Positions 16,145 to 22,909 of a stretch of DNA of 22,909 nt are shown here, in pieces (the first letter of the stretch is position 1; each line of letters starts with the position of its first letter). The stretch is from positions 1 through 22,909 of the forward strand of contig JAPOQT010000241.1 in assembly GCA_026710525.1 (NCBI GenBank), read 5' to 3'. Made by a program: the position numbers and the translations under genes. This stretch comes from Pseudomonadota bacterium. Its GTDB lineage: Bacteria > Bdellovibrionota_B > Oligoflexia > Oligoflexales > Bin106. Under the pieces are notes generated by a model. The model worked only from the letters and a program-made list of their open reading frames with translations, was not told where the DNA came from and made no database searches.

Positions 16145-16801
16145 GTGAGTCATGCATTTGCCGTCATTGGTTTAGGAAGATTTGGACGATCAGTAGCCAT
16201 TACCTTATCCCAAAAAGGTTACCCCGTGCTGGTGGTCGACATGAAAAAAGAGATTATAGAGGAAATATCTGGAGAGGTGAGTGCTTCGGTACAATCAGAT
16301 ACCACCGATAAAGACGCTCTTCTTGAGCTTGAGGTCCAGAAATTTTCTTGTGTCATTGTTGGTATGGGGGCGAGTTCTATTGAATCATCGATTCTCACCA
16401 CGGCTCTTTTATCTCAAATAGGTTGTGCCAGGATTATTGCCCGGGCAATTCATTCACTTCACGGTAAAGTGCTTCATTCGGTCGGGGCGCATGAGGTGGT
16501 GAATCCTGAGGAAGAAATAGGTGTCCGACTAGCAGAAAGATTATCTCAGCCCTACTTACTAGAACAATTTCATCTCGGCAAAGAGCTTCGTCTTTCAGAA
16601 ATTTCGACGCCGCAGCGTTTTGTTGGTCAGTCATTGCAGGACCTCCAATTCCGTAATCGCTTTAATGTGAGTGTGGTTGCTATCTACCGAGGTGAAGTGG
16701 TGATCGCCAACCCTAAAGCCCAAGAGATTATTCAAGAAGCAGACAAATTGGTGCTTATTGGCAGTTCAAATGCTGTCCAAAAGCTGGCTAGTATCGTTTA
16801 A
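16145..16801 (+). CDS. ktrA: K+ uptake regulatory subunit, KtrA/TrkA family
   Basis: The cytosolic nucleotide-binding ring subunit that gates the partner channel. About 218 residues, the single-RCK size of KtrA rather than the double-length TrkA. The N-terminal Rossmann fold has GLGRFG and the ribose-binding acidic residue at the end of strand 2 (VLVVD). A C-terminal RCK_C domain (about 130-218) ends in DKLVLIGSS. Start: the GTG at 16145 is preferred because GGAG lies six bases upstream; the GTG at 16133 is itself part of that site. Its place directly after ktrB supports a shared operon and complex. Confidence 0.94.
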   Translation: MSHAFAVIGLGRFGRSVAITLSQKGYPVLVVDMKKEIIEEISGEVSASVQSDTTDKDALLELEVQKFSCVIVGMGASSIESSILTTALLSQIGCARIIARAIHSLHGKVLHSVGAHEVVNPEEEIGVRLAERLSQPYLLEQFHLGKELRLSEISTPQRFVGQSLQDLQFRNRFNVSVVAIYRGEVVIANPKAQEIIQEADKLVLIGSSNAVQKLASIV

Positions 16802-16821
16802 GAATTTAGGCAAAATATCCT

Positions 16822-17613
16822 ATGAAACTTCGTACGAGAATTATTCTGCTGTTCTTAGCGGTAGTCACACTAACAACCCTCTTGGTTGTTTCGAGCTTTA
16901 TGATTCAGAGTTTGATTTTTAATCACCTTGAGTCATCTTTGCTGTCGATTAAACAGTACTTACATGAGCCTAATCATTTTAATCCTGACAAACCCCATTA
17001 CTATGTGGCTACGGCGAGCTATTATCTAGACCAGGTTTTTACGGATTTTTCAAGCTATAGAAGCAATACTTATATTCAAATGATTATTTCTGTGACGTTT
17101 GTGATGATTGTTTTTGCGATTGTTATGGATTCTCTGAAGAAGCATGTCACTAGTCGCCTTGATCTTATGGGGGCATTTGTGAAGGATATTTATAATCAAG
17201 GCTTAACCCATAAGCGGTTAGATGTTGTAGGCAGAGATGAACTTAGTCGAGTGATGAAACTATTGAACTCGACTTTTAACATGTTAGAGTCCAAAAGTGC
17301 CGAAGCAGAAGGTCGTCGTCTTGAACAGCGTAAAATATTACTCACCTTGATCCATCAATCAAAGGGCAAGGTCGCCTATTTTCGTCTTAACGGTCATTTA
17401 GTGGGGTCTAATCTTGACTCCGATGAAGAAAGCCGGGTAAGTGAGGTTGTGGGTAGTCATTTAGATCGACTGCAAGACCTGGCGTTAACAACTGAAACAA
17501 TTGGTTTTCATGGGGATCAGGTTTTGGCAATCTCTCATGCCAGCATGAATTCAGGAGCTAAGTTGCTATATAAAGTAGAGATTACTCAAGAATTTGCGCA
17601 ACAAAAGTTGTAG
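16822..17613 (+). CDS. Two-span HAMP-domain membrane protein without a kinase domain
   Basis: 263 residues. Helix 1 at about 8-30 and helix 2 at about 83-103 enclose a short 50-residue periplasmic loop, a sensor-like layout. A HAMP domain follows (about 104-157, with VVGRDELSRVMKLLNSTFNML at its end) and a short coiled coil (157-178). The last 80 residues (KVAYFRLNGHLVGSNLD through LLYKVEITQEF) form a small beta-rich domain I do not recognise. There is no His kinase, GGDEF or chemotaxis signalling region. It starts 20 bases after ktrA and ends 34 bases before aspS, so it belongs to the K+ uptake operon and may sense or relay a signal to it. Function is inference only. Confidence 0.8.
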   Translation: MKLRTRIILLFLAVVTLTTLLVVSSFMIQSLIFNHLESSLLSIKQYLHEPNHFNPDKPHYYVATASYYLDQVFTDFSSYRSNTYIQMIISVTFVMIVFAIVMDSLKKHVTSRLDLMGAFVKDIYNQGLTHKRLDVVGRDELSRVMKLLNSTFNMLESKSAEAEGRRLEQRKILLTLIHQSKGKVAYFRLNGHLVGSNLDSDEESRVSEVVGSHLDRLQDLALTTETIGFHGDQVLAISHASMNSGAKLLYKVEITQEFAQQKL

Positions 17614-17647
17614 GTAAAACCCTGTGTTTATTTTGTAGGAGCAAGTC

Positions 17648-19522
17648 GTGAAATATATGTTGAGAACCCACAGACTATCAGATCTCTCTCGAAAATTAGT
17701 GGGTGAACGTGTTGTTCTGTGTGGTTGGATTCATCGCAGGCGAGATCTCGGTGGTTTGTTGTTAATGGATTTAAGAGATCATTATGGCCTGGTCCAATTG
17801 AACTTTGCTCAGCTCCTCGAAGATGACAAAAATACAGATATGTTAGCCTATTGTACCAGGGAAGCTGTCGTAAGGGTGTGGGGCGAGGTTATTTTGCGTC
17901 CTGAGGAAGCGGTGTTGTCATCGATGGTCACGGGTGAGATAGAGCTTCAGGTCGCCAAGTTTGAGGTCCTTAGTGGCAAGTCACAGGGCGTCCTGCCTTT
18001 TTTGTTTGATGCTCAAGCAGACACCAAGGAAGAGCTCAGACTCCGCTATCGTTACCTTGACCTGCGGCATCAGCGTTTACAAAAGATTTTTCGCCAGCGA
18101 TCTGATGCTGCGGCAAGAATCAGGCGGTTTTTCGAAGAGAGGGATTTTTTAGAGGTGGAAACCCCTATTCTTTATAAATCAACACCCGAGGGTGCCAGGG
18201 ATTATTTGATTCCTTCGCGGATGCACCGTAATGCTATGTACGCTCTTCCCCAGTCTCCGCAAACCTTGAAACAGCTCCTTATGTGTGCTGGTTTTGATCG
18301 TTACTATCAAATCACCAAATCATTTCGCGATGAAGATCTTAGGGCTGATCGTCAACCTGAGTTTACCCAGGTGGATATGGAAGCTAGTTTTGTGACTGAA
18401 GAGTCGATAGCACATTTTGCTTTAGAGTTTTGCCAGACTTTTTGGCAAGAGCCATCTCTCACTATGCCACAGCTAAGTTACCGTGATGCCATTCGCTATT
18501 TCGGTAGTGATAAACCTGATCTTAGGTACGGCCTACCTCTTTTGGATGTTACCTCCTTATTTCAAGGGTTGGCGTTTCCGTTAACCAAGTCCTTACTAGC
18601 TCAAAGTCAGCAGGCCTCAGTGGTGGCCATATTTGTGTCGGACAGAGTATTTTCTTTTTCCAGGAAAGTGGCTGATCAGGTAGTAAGTTATGTTGAAACA
18701 CTGTCAGCTGATGCCCGCGTTTTTCATATGAAGCGCGTTGGTCATACCCTGGGCGGAAGTTTAGCGAAATGGTTTTCTGAAGGGGAGCAGACAAAACTGT
18801 TAGATATAACAAAGTATGGTTATGAAAAAATTCAACTTTGGTTAACCTGTAACAATAATAAGCCTCAGTTTGATCAGGAGGGCGACGGTTTTTGGTTTTT
18901 TGTTGGCACCAGTAGTCAGGCAGAAACCACTCGTCTCGGTGACCTCCTGCGCCGCCACTTAGCGGATATATCGAAGGTAGCTGATCCTCAAGGTGTTGCT
19001 TTGGCCTGGGTAAATCAATTTCCTTTGTTTGAATGGGATCAGACGAACAACAAGTTATCCTCGGTACATCATCCTTTCACCATGCCGTCTCTAGAAGATG
19101 TACAGACTATTTTAAATTTAGATCCAACAACCGTCACACCTGAGTCATGCAGCCACTTCACATCCCAATGTTTTGATGTTGTTTGCAATGGTCACGAGTT
19201 ATCAAGCGGCTCGATTAGGATTCATCGGTCAGATTTACAAAAAAAAATCTTTTCCCTACTTGGTTTATCTCCAGAAGAAACAGAAAAGAAATTTGGCTTC
19301 TTTTTAGAAGCCTTATCTTATGGTGCGCCGCCTCATGGTGGTATGGCTTTTGGCTTCGATCGAATGGTGATGCTTTTGTGTGGCACTCAGAATTTGAGAG
19401 ACGTGGTGGCTTTTCCTAAAACCACATCAGGCGCATGTTTGATGTCAGGGGCGCCTCAGAGAATCGAGGGCAGTGAATTAACAGATTATGGTTTAGCTTG
19501 GCTAGATCAGGAAGTTAAATAG
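17648..19522 (+). CDS. aspS: Aspartyl-tRNA synthetase
   Basis: Charges tRNA-Asp with aspartate. 624 residues, slightly longer than the usual 585-600 of the bacterial type. It has an N-terminal OB-fold anticodon-binding domain (CGWIHRRRDLGG), class II motif 2 (FRDEDLRADRQPEFTQ), an inserted GAD domain in the middle and class II motif 3 near the end (GMAFGFDRMVML). The residue after RRRD is Leu as in the discriminating E. coli enzyme, not His as in the non-discriminating Pseudomonas type, a weak hint that it is specific for tRNA-Asp. GTG at 17648 is chosen because AGGAG lies six bases upstream; the ATG at 17657 would be too far. Confidence 0.97.
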   Translation: MKYMLRTHRLSDLSRKLVGERVVLCGWIHRRRDLGGLLLMDLRDHYGLVQLNFAQLLEDDKNTDMLAYCTREAVVRVWGEVILRPEEAVLSSMVTGEIELQVAKFEVLSGKSQGVLPFLFDAQADTKEELRLRYRYLDLRHQRLQKIFRQRSDAAARIRRFFEERDFLEVETPILYKSTPEGARDYLIPSRMHRNAMYALPQSPQTLKQLLMCAGFDRYYQITKSFRDEDLRADRQPEFTQVDMEASFVTEESIAHFALEFCQTFWQEPSLTMPQLSYRDAIRYFGSDKPDLRYGLPLLDVTSLFQGLAFPLTKSLLAQSQQASVVAIFVSDRVFSFSRKVADQVVSYVETLSADARVFHMKRVGHTLGGSLAKWFSEGEQTKLLDITKYGYEKIQLWLTCNNNKPQFDQEGDGFWFFVGTSSQAETTRLGDLLRRHLADISKVADPQGVALAWVNQFPLFEWDQTNNKLSSVHHPFTMPSLEDVQTILNLDPTTVTPESCSHFTSQCFDVVCNGHELSSGSIRIHRSDLQKKIFSLLGLSPEETEKKFGFFLEALSYGAPPHGGMAFGFDRMVMLLCGTQNLRDVVAFPKTTSGACLMSGAPQRIEGSELTDYGLAWLDQEVK

Positions 19523-19603
19523 GTTTGCAAAGTCGGTTGTTTTCTGATAAAAGTTTGCCATTGCTACGTTCAAGTGGCCTTAACTCATAGTAAAGAATGA
19601 ATT

Positions 19604-20647
19604 ATGCTAAATGAAGAGACGGTAACATTAAAGGGAAGTCCAGGGATTAATCAAGATCTTGGCAAGAATTCGGATAATCTTCGTTATTTGAAAAAAAAGC
19701 TTTTTGACCGCGCTTTAAGTAGCGCTACCGTTGACCATTGTCCAGATAGTGATACTAAAAATAAGGTCGAGCCCTTATTAGGTGACGACGCGAATAACAT
19801 AGCCCACCAGAGCAGCCTATCAACTACCTCAGATTCCTTGATTTTACAGGATGAGGTCCTCGGACCTCTCTACCATCAGTTTAAATCATGGAGCTCACGA
19901 CCCCTTGAAAAAAGATATCCCATAGTGTTTTTTCAGCATCGGGATGTCTTAATTCATGACCCGTCTCATAGGGAAGGACATGGGTCAGCTCAACTCCTAT
20001 GCGTACTTGGTGTGAGTGACGCAGGGAAACAAGATGTGCTGAGTATTTTGTGCGCCGATTCCATTGATGAGTCTCTTTGTTACCAGGTGTTTCAAGATAT
20101 GAGAGATCGAGGTGCCACCCATATTGATATTTGTATTGGTGATCTCCCGACAGGATTCGCCAAGGCTGCTCAGTCAGTGTTTCCAGGTTCGGATAAAAAG
20201 CTTTGTTTATACCAATTAACTCGTCGCACGATAGCCAAAGTGGTGCCAGAAGATCGGATAAAGATTGAGTCTATGTGTAAGAGGGTATATCAAGCAACAA
20301 GAGCAGAAGATGCGAGCACTCAGTTGTTCGATACTACGGCAAAGTGGGAAGCTATGGGATATCGAGAGATTCGTGAAGAATGGATGTTTTACCATAATGG
20401 TATTCTTGCTTATTTCGAGTACCAACTCTTTTTAAAAAAATTTATCGTTGGCTATAATATTTTCAGCGCTCTTAACCATAGAGTCATTAATCCTATACGC
20501 TCGGGAAAAGAATTTATTTCAAAAGAGGCCTTGCTTTCATTGGTTCTCCTTGGTTTTCTTGTGCCGCCTAGAGCTTGGAAAGAGTCGGTGCGTCACTGGC
20601 CACCTATTTTTTCTGAAATACAAGACTTTAGAAACACGCGAGATTAG
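19604..20647 (+). CDS. IS256-family transposase-like protein with mutated DDE triad (probably domesticated)
   Basis: 347 residues. From about residue 95 to the end it follows the IS256 (mutator-type) transposase catalytic domain almost without gaps: WSSRPLEKRYPIV, LLCVLGVSDAGKQDVL, GFAKAAQSVFPG, KLCLYQLTRR, then YNIFSALN and SKEALLSLV. The three catalytic acids in that alignment become Gln111 (after RYPIVFF), Asp180 (kept, CIGDLPTG) and Ser288 (where TTNxxE has Glu). The conserved His after the Cys (CxxHxxRN) is Gln204. The N-terminal 90 residues lack the usual helix-turn-helix region and are shorter. No terminal inverted repeats are visible: aspS ends 81 bases upstream and a convergent gene lies 18 bases downstream. 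The frame is intact with ordinary codon use, so a retained non-transposing role is likely; a slowly decaying relic is the alternative. Confidence 0.8.
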   Translation: MLNEETVTLKGSPGINQDLGKNSDNLRYLKKKLFDRALSSATVDHCPDSDTKNKVEPLLGDDANNIAHQSSLSTTSDSLILQDEVLGPLYHQFKSWSSRPLEKRYPIVFFQHRDVLIHDPSHREGHGSAQLLCVLGVSDAGKQDVLSILCADSIDESLCYQVFQDMRDRGATHIDICIGDLPTGFAKAAQSVFPGSDKKLCLYQLTRRTIAKVVPEDRIKIESMCKRVYQATRAEDASTQLFDTTAKWEAMGYREIREEWMFYHNGILAYFEYQLFLKKFIVGYNIFSALNHRVINPIRSGKEFISKEALLSLVLLGFLVPPRAWKESVRHWPPIFSEIQDFRNTRD

Positions 20648-20665
20648 TAAGCAGCCACCAGCGAG

Positions 20666-21208
20666 TTATTTCGATCCAATTAATCCATAAGCGAGATAAC
20701 CTTCTGTGCGGATTTGCAATGTCGCACTCAAGGTTTCTCTTTCGTCCTTGAAACAGAAAAAAATCACCTCCCTATTCTGCTGCGAGGATGTGAGAGCAGC
20801 TTTTTGTTCCTTGTGTATGAGACCATTGATTAAATGTTCTCCTAGTTGTTGCTTAGAGTATATGGGAGCTGCTGCGAGCAGATCAGCCGAGCATCCTCGA
20901 GTGATAAACAGTTTTTTAGTACCACAAAAATAAATGTGTTTGGTTTGCGGGTGAAGACGGCTAATATTTTGCGGCAAACAGGTGACATTTGTCAGAATGT
21001 GCTTGTATTTTTCCAAGTAATATGTTATGAATTCTATGGAACTAGAGCTGATATAGGCTAAAGTTTCAAGGGTGACTAAATTAAGGGAGGTCACATTCGA
21101 TAAGCCTGCTAAGCGTCGGTCGTACTCAGAAATAAGTAGAATTTCTTCACAAAAAATCATTTGTAAAGCTGGTTGCGCAATAAAATTACGAAGAAATGTC
21201 TGTGCCAT
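20666..21208 (-). CDS. Hypothetical protein
   Basis: About 180 residues that I do not recognise. It has no signal peptide or clear membrane span; the composition suggests a mixed alpha/beta cytosolic protein. Hydrophobic strand-like pieces include MIFCEEILLIS, KHIYFCGTKKLFI, REVIFFCF and a C-terminal GYLAYGLIG, with a His/Lys-rich helix between them. The ATG at 21208 is one choice; a TTG three codons upstream (21217) with AGG four bases before it is as good. Its stop lies 18 bases from that of the convergent transposase-like gene, and it is transcribed divergently from the exported hydrolase. Confidence 0.6.
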   Translation of the reverse strand: MAQTFLRNFIAQPALQMIFCEEILLISEYDRRLAGLSNVTSLNLVTLETLAYISSSSIEFITYYLEKYKHILTNVTCLPQNISRLHPQTKHIYFCGTKKLFITRGCSADLLAAAPIYSKQQLGEHLINGLIHKEQKAALTSSQQNREVIFFCFKDERETLSATLQIRTEGYLAYGLIGSK

Positions 21209-21303
21209 TAAAAACAACTTACCTAATAGCCGATTGAGTTTAGGTTGTGGGCTGGGGGGTAACTAACCCGCTTGTGTTTACCAGTGGTCTATGGAGGAAT
21301 GAT

Positions 21304-22314
21304 ATGTCTTATAACCATCAAACTTTTGCTGCTAACCAGGTGACGTATTTTAGCATGGCAGTGGTTGTCGCCTTAATTTGTTTTTTAGCAGAAAGTCTTT
21401 ATGCTATAGATCACAGCCATTTGACGGTCAGCCATTACAACTATTCTCACCAGGGAGAAGATATCTCCATTCGTTATGGTACTTTTGTGGGGTCAGATGA
21501 TTATTACTATGGAAAAGATGATGATGATCATATTCTATTATTTATGCTTGGCCGCGGAGAGTGGCTTGAAAAATATATCGAAGTCTACGATCTTCTTTAT
21601 CAAAAACTTGGTAGGGCTGTGGTTATTTTTGATTATCAAGGTCAAGGGGGTAGCTCAGGAGTACGGGGTCATATTGGTAGCTATGATCAATACGTGGCGG
21701 CGTATCTTAGTTTTCTAGCAGACCACTATCCCAACAAAAGCTATTCGATTGTGGGTCATAGTATGGGCGGGATGATCGCTCTTTATGGCACTCTTACTGG
21801 CCAATTAACTCCCGATAAAATCGTATTATCTTCTCCTCTCCTTAAACTAAGGAAGAAACCAGTGCCAAGATTTGTGGCAAAGCCTTTAAGCCGTTTGGCA
21901 ACAGGTATTGGTCTAGGTAAAATAAGAGCCAACGTTAAAAGTGAAATAGACTACCCATTCGAAGAAAATAGGCTCACGGGTGATAGGGAGAAATATTATC
22001 GCTTTCGATCAACACCATATCCCATTCCGCCGCCGTCTATGGCTTGGGTAAGGGCGACATTTCAAGCGAGCCACGAGATCTTTCAGGAAGATAATATGAG
22101 AAGAAATTTAGTGCCCACCCTTATTTTCCTAGGTGGTCAGGAGTATATTGTGTCGCCAGAAGGTATTCTTGAATGGGTAACTCGCGCTAATCAGCTTGCT
22201 TATCAGAGTGTGGATTTAGTTTATTTTCCGACAGCAAAGCACGAAATCTTTTTTGAAAGATCTGAGATTACAGATCATGCTCTGTTTGAAACGGCTAACT
22301 TCCTGAGCCATTGA
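21304..22314 (+). CDS. Exported alpha/beta hydrolase, PldB/monoacylglycerol lipase-like
   Basis: 336 residues. The N-terminus has a signal peptide-like helix (about 17-34, FSMAVVVALICFLAES) with possible cleavage after SLYA, so it should act in the periplasm or outside. The fold follows lysophospholipase L2/monoacylglycerol lipase: LGRGEWLEKY, VIFDYQGQGGSSG, nucleophile elbow GHSMGG and the C-terminal His in AKHEIFFE. The catalytic acid place (usually GxxDxxV) reads GGQEYIVSPE, so Glu replaces Asp or another acid serves. ATG at 21304 is chosen for the GGAGGA five bases upstream and because the signal peptide then starts properly; a GTG at 21247 would add 19 residues. Likely substrates are lysophospholipids or monoacylglycerols. 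Confidence 0.87.
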   Translation: MSYNHQTFAANQVTYFSMAVVVALICFLAESLYAIDHSHLTVSHYNYSHQGEDISIRYGTFVGSDDYYYGKDDDDHILLFMLGRGEWLEKYIEVYDLLYQKLGRAVVIFDYQGQGGSSGVRGHIGSYDQYVAAYLSFLADHYPNKSYSIVGHSMGGMIALYGTLTGQLTPDKIVLSSPLLKLRKKPVPRFVAKPLSRLATGIGLGKIRANVKSEIDYPFEENRLTGDREKYYRFRSTPYPIPPPSMAWVRATFQASHEIFQEDNMRRNLVPTLIFLGGQEYIVSPEGILEWVTRANQLAYQSVDLVYFPTAKHEIFFERSEITDHALFETANFLSH

Positions 22315-22366
22315 TTGTTCTTTGTCAGACGTTATTTTATGCCAGGGAAGTGGCAAAAGATCTGGG

Positions 22367-22395
22367 TTGTCCTTGGTTTTAGTTTTTCATATAAT
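22367..22395 (+). promoter_or_regulatory. Strong sigma70-type promoter upstream of the lipoprotein
   Basis: TTGTCC (-35, 22367-22372) and TATAAT (-10, 22390-22395) are separated by exactly 17 bases. Transcription would start near 22402, leaving about 120 bases of leader before the likely TTG start at 22521. The rest of the 206-base gap after the hydrolase holds no gene I can support; TGCCA...TGGCA at about 22340-22355 is a weak stem without a T-tract. Confidence 0.65.
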
Positions 22396-22520
22396 CAACC
22401 GATAGCTCCGGCGCAAAGGTGTTTGATTGTTGAGCCATCCACCTAACCTTGAATTAACAGCTGATCTCACTCCTTAGAGATGGGGTTATGGATTGAAGCG
22501 TCACTTATTTTGGTGAAAAT

Positions 22521-22909
22521 TTGCACACCGATCGACTCTTGTTAGCACTAATAAGCGTAGGCAGAGGCCAGGTGGCCACTTTTTTAGTGACTCTCATGAT
22601 TATGGTGAGTGGTTGCCGGACAAATGGTCACAGTCCCCATGATCATAACTTGCTGGCCAGTGACCTAGAGCCCAGCACGTTGCTCCCCTATATGAAACTT
22701 GCTAAGATAGCAAAAACAAATCAGTACCGATTCCTTGTATGTGATAGCAGTTTATCAGGCTGTGTGAATCCTTACGTTACCATGAAAGGACAAGAGGTCA
22801 GGTTTTTACTGTTTCCTCTGGCGGCATCCTTGAGTCAGGAATCGGGGCTTTTAGGGTGGGCTATGAACTGGTTTGTGCGAGACAAAGAAAAAGGAGCTGC
22901 TTGTTCTAA
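22521..22909 (+). CDS. Putative lipoprotein, 3' end outside the window
   Basis: The frame is open from an in-frame TGA at about 22492 to the window edge. Starting at TTG 22521 (GGTGA four bases upstream) it gives a basic N-terminus, a hydrophobic core (ATFLVTLMIMVSGC) and a good lipobox VSGC with Cys32; a GTG at 22572 is an alternative start that shortens the signal. The mature part reads on for about 98 residues with LVCDSSLSGCVNPY, two Cys that could form a disulfide, and a hydrophobic patch (FLLFPLAASL). No ATG precedes the lipobox. A strong promoter lies upstream. Family not recognised. Confidence 0.65.
   Translation, partial: MHTDRLLLALISVGRGQVATFLVTLMIMVSGCRTNGHSPHDHNLLASDLEPSTLLPYMKLAKIAKTNQYRFLVCDSSLSGCVNPYVTMKGQEVRFLLFPLAASLSQESGLLGWAMNWFVRDKEKGAACS

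Noticed and set aside
21259..21271. GGGT-AACTA-ACCC inverted repeat in the divergent region before the hydrolase
   Set aside because: Only four-base arms; common by chance and no promoter element is seen beside it.
22480..22545. 21-codon frame starting with ATG upstream of the lipoprotein
   Set aside because: No clear ribosome-binding site and it overlaps the better-supported lipoprotein frame; the peptide shows no recognisable feature.

Overview
The window reads as a compact stretch of chromosome from a Gram-negative (didermic) bacterium of moderate, slightly AT-rich composition. The evidence is a YidC with a periplasmic domain, lipoproteins, a SecA with a zinc-binding tail and a haem A synthase. 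The haem A synthase carries a Cys pair in its first periplasmic loop (CGASWPLC), a type I associate with Bdellovibrionota and other former deltaproteobacterial lineages rather than with gammaproteobacteria. A Bdellovibrionota/Oligoflexia-like host is my best guess, but it is an inference. I see no tRNA, rRNA, CRISPR array or complete insertion sequence, and no gene-free stretch longer than about 210 bases.

Layout. Positions 1-2067 hold the C-terminal three quarters of secA on the plus strand. It is followed by an extended -10 promoter and a small single-span membrane protein (2195-2527). A long minus-strand block (8947 down to 2530) then reads in transcription order: DUF2141 lipoprotein, ctaA, rpmH, rnpA, yidD, yidC, ABC exporter. 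The rpmH-rnpA-yidD-yidC core is the classic cluster for ribosome, RNase P and membrane insertion. Here it sits behind a haem/cytochrome-oxidase gene instead of dnaA. On the plus strand follow a seven-span ceramidase-like hydrolase (9156-9806) and the ribosome-assembly GTPase engB (9880-10500). The minus-strand pair icd (monomeric NADP isocitrate dehydrogenase) and hemC comes next. After a divergent promoter region there is a plus-strand run: ktrB-type K+ channel subunit with a large extra N-terminal membrane region, ktrA-type regulatory subunit, a HAMP-containing membrane protein without a kinase domain, and aspS.

The accessory end (19604-22909) contains an IS256-family transposase-like protein whose DDE triad is changed to Q-D-S. 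It also holds a convergent gene of unknown function, an exported PldB/monoacylglycerol-lipase-like hydrolase, and the start of a lipoprotein that runs off the window behind a strong sigma70-type promoter.

How the genes fit together: secA, yidC, yidD and the lipoproteins belong to protein export and envelope assembly. ctaA and hemC belong to haem supply and icd to central carbon metabolism/NADPH. rpmH, rnpA, engB and aspS belong to translation, and the ktr pair to potassium uptake. The most unusual items are the catalytically dead, apparently domesticated transposase-like gene, the HAMP protein in the K+ uptake operon, and the N-terminally enlarged KtrB.
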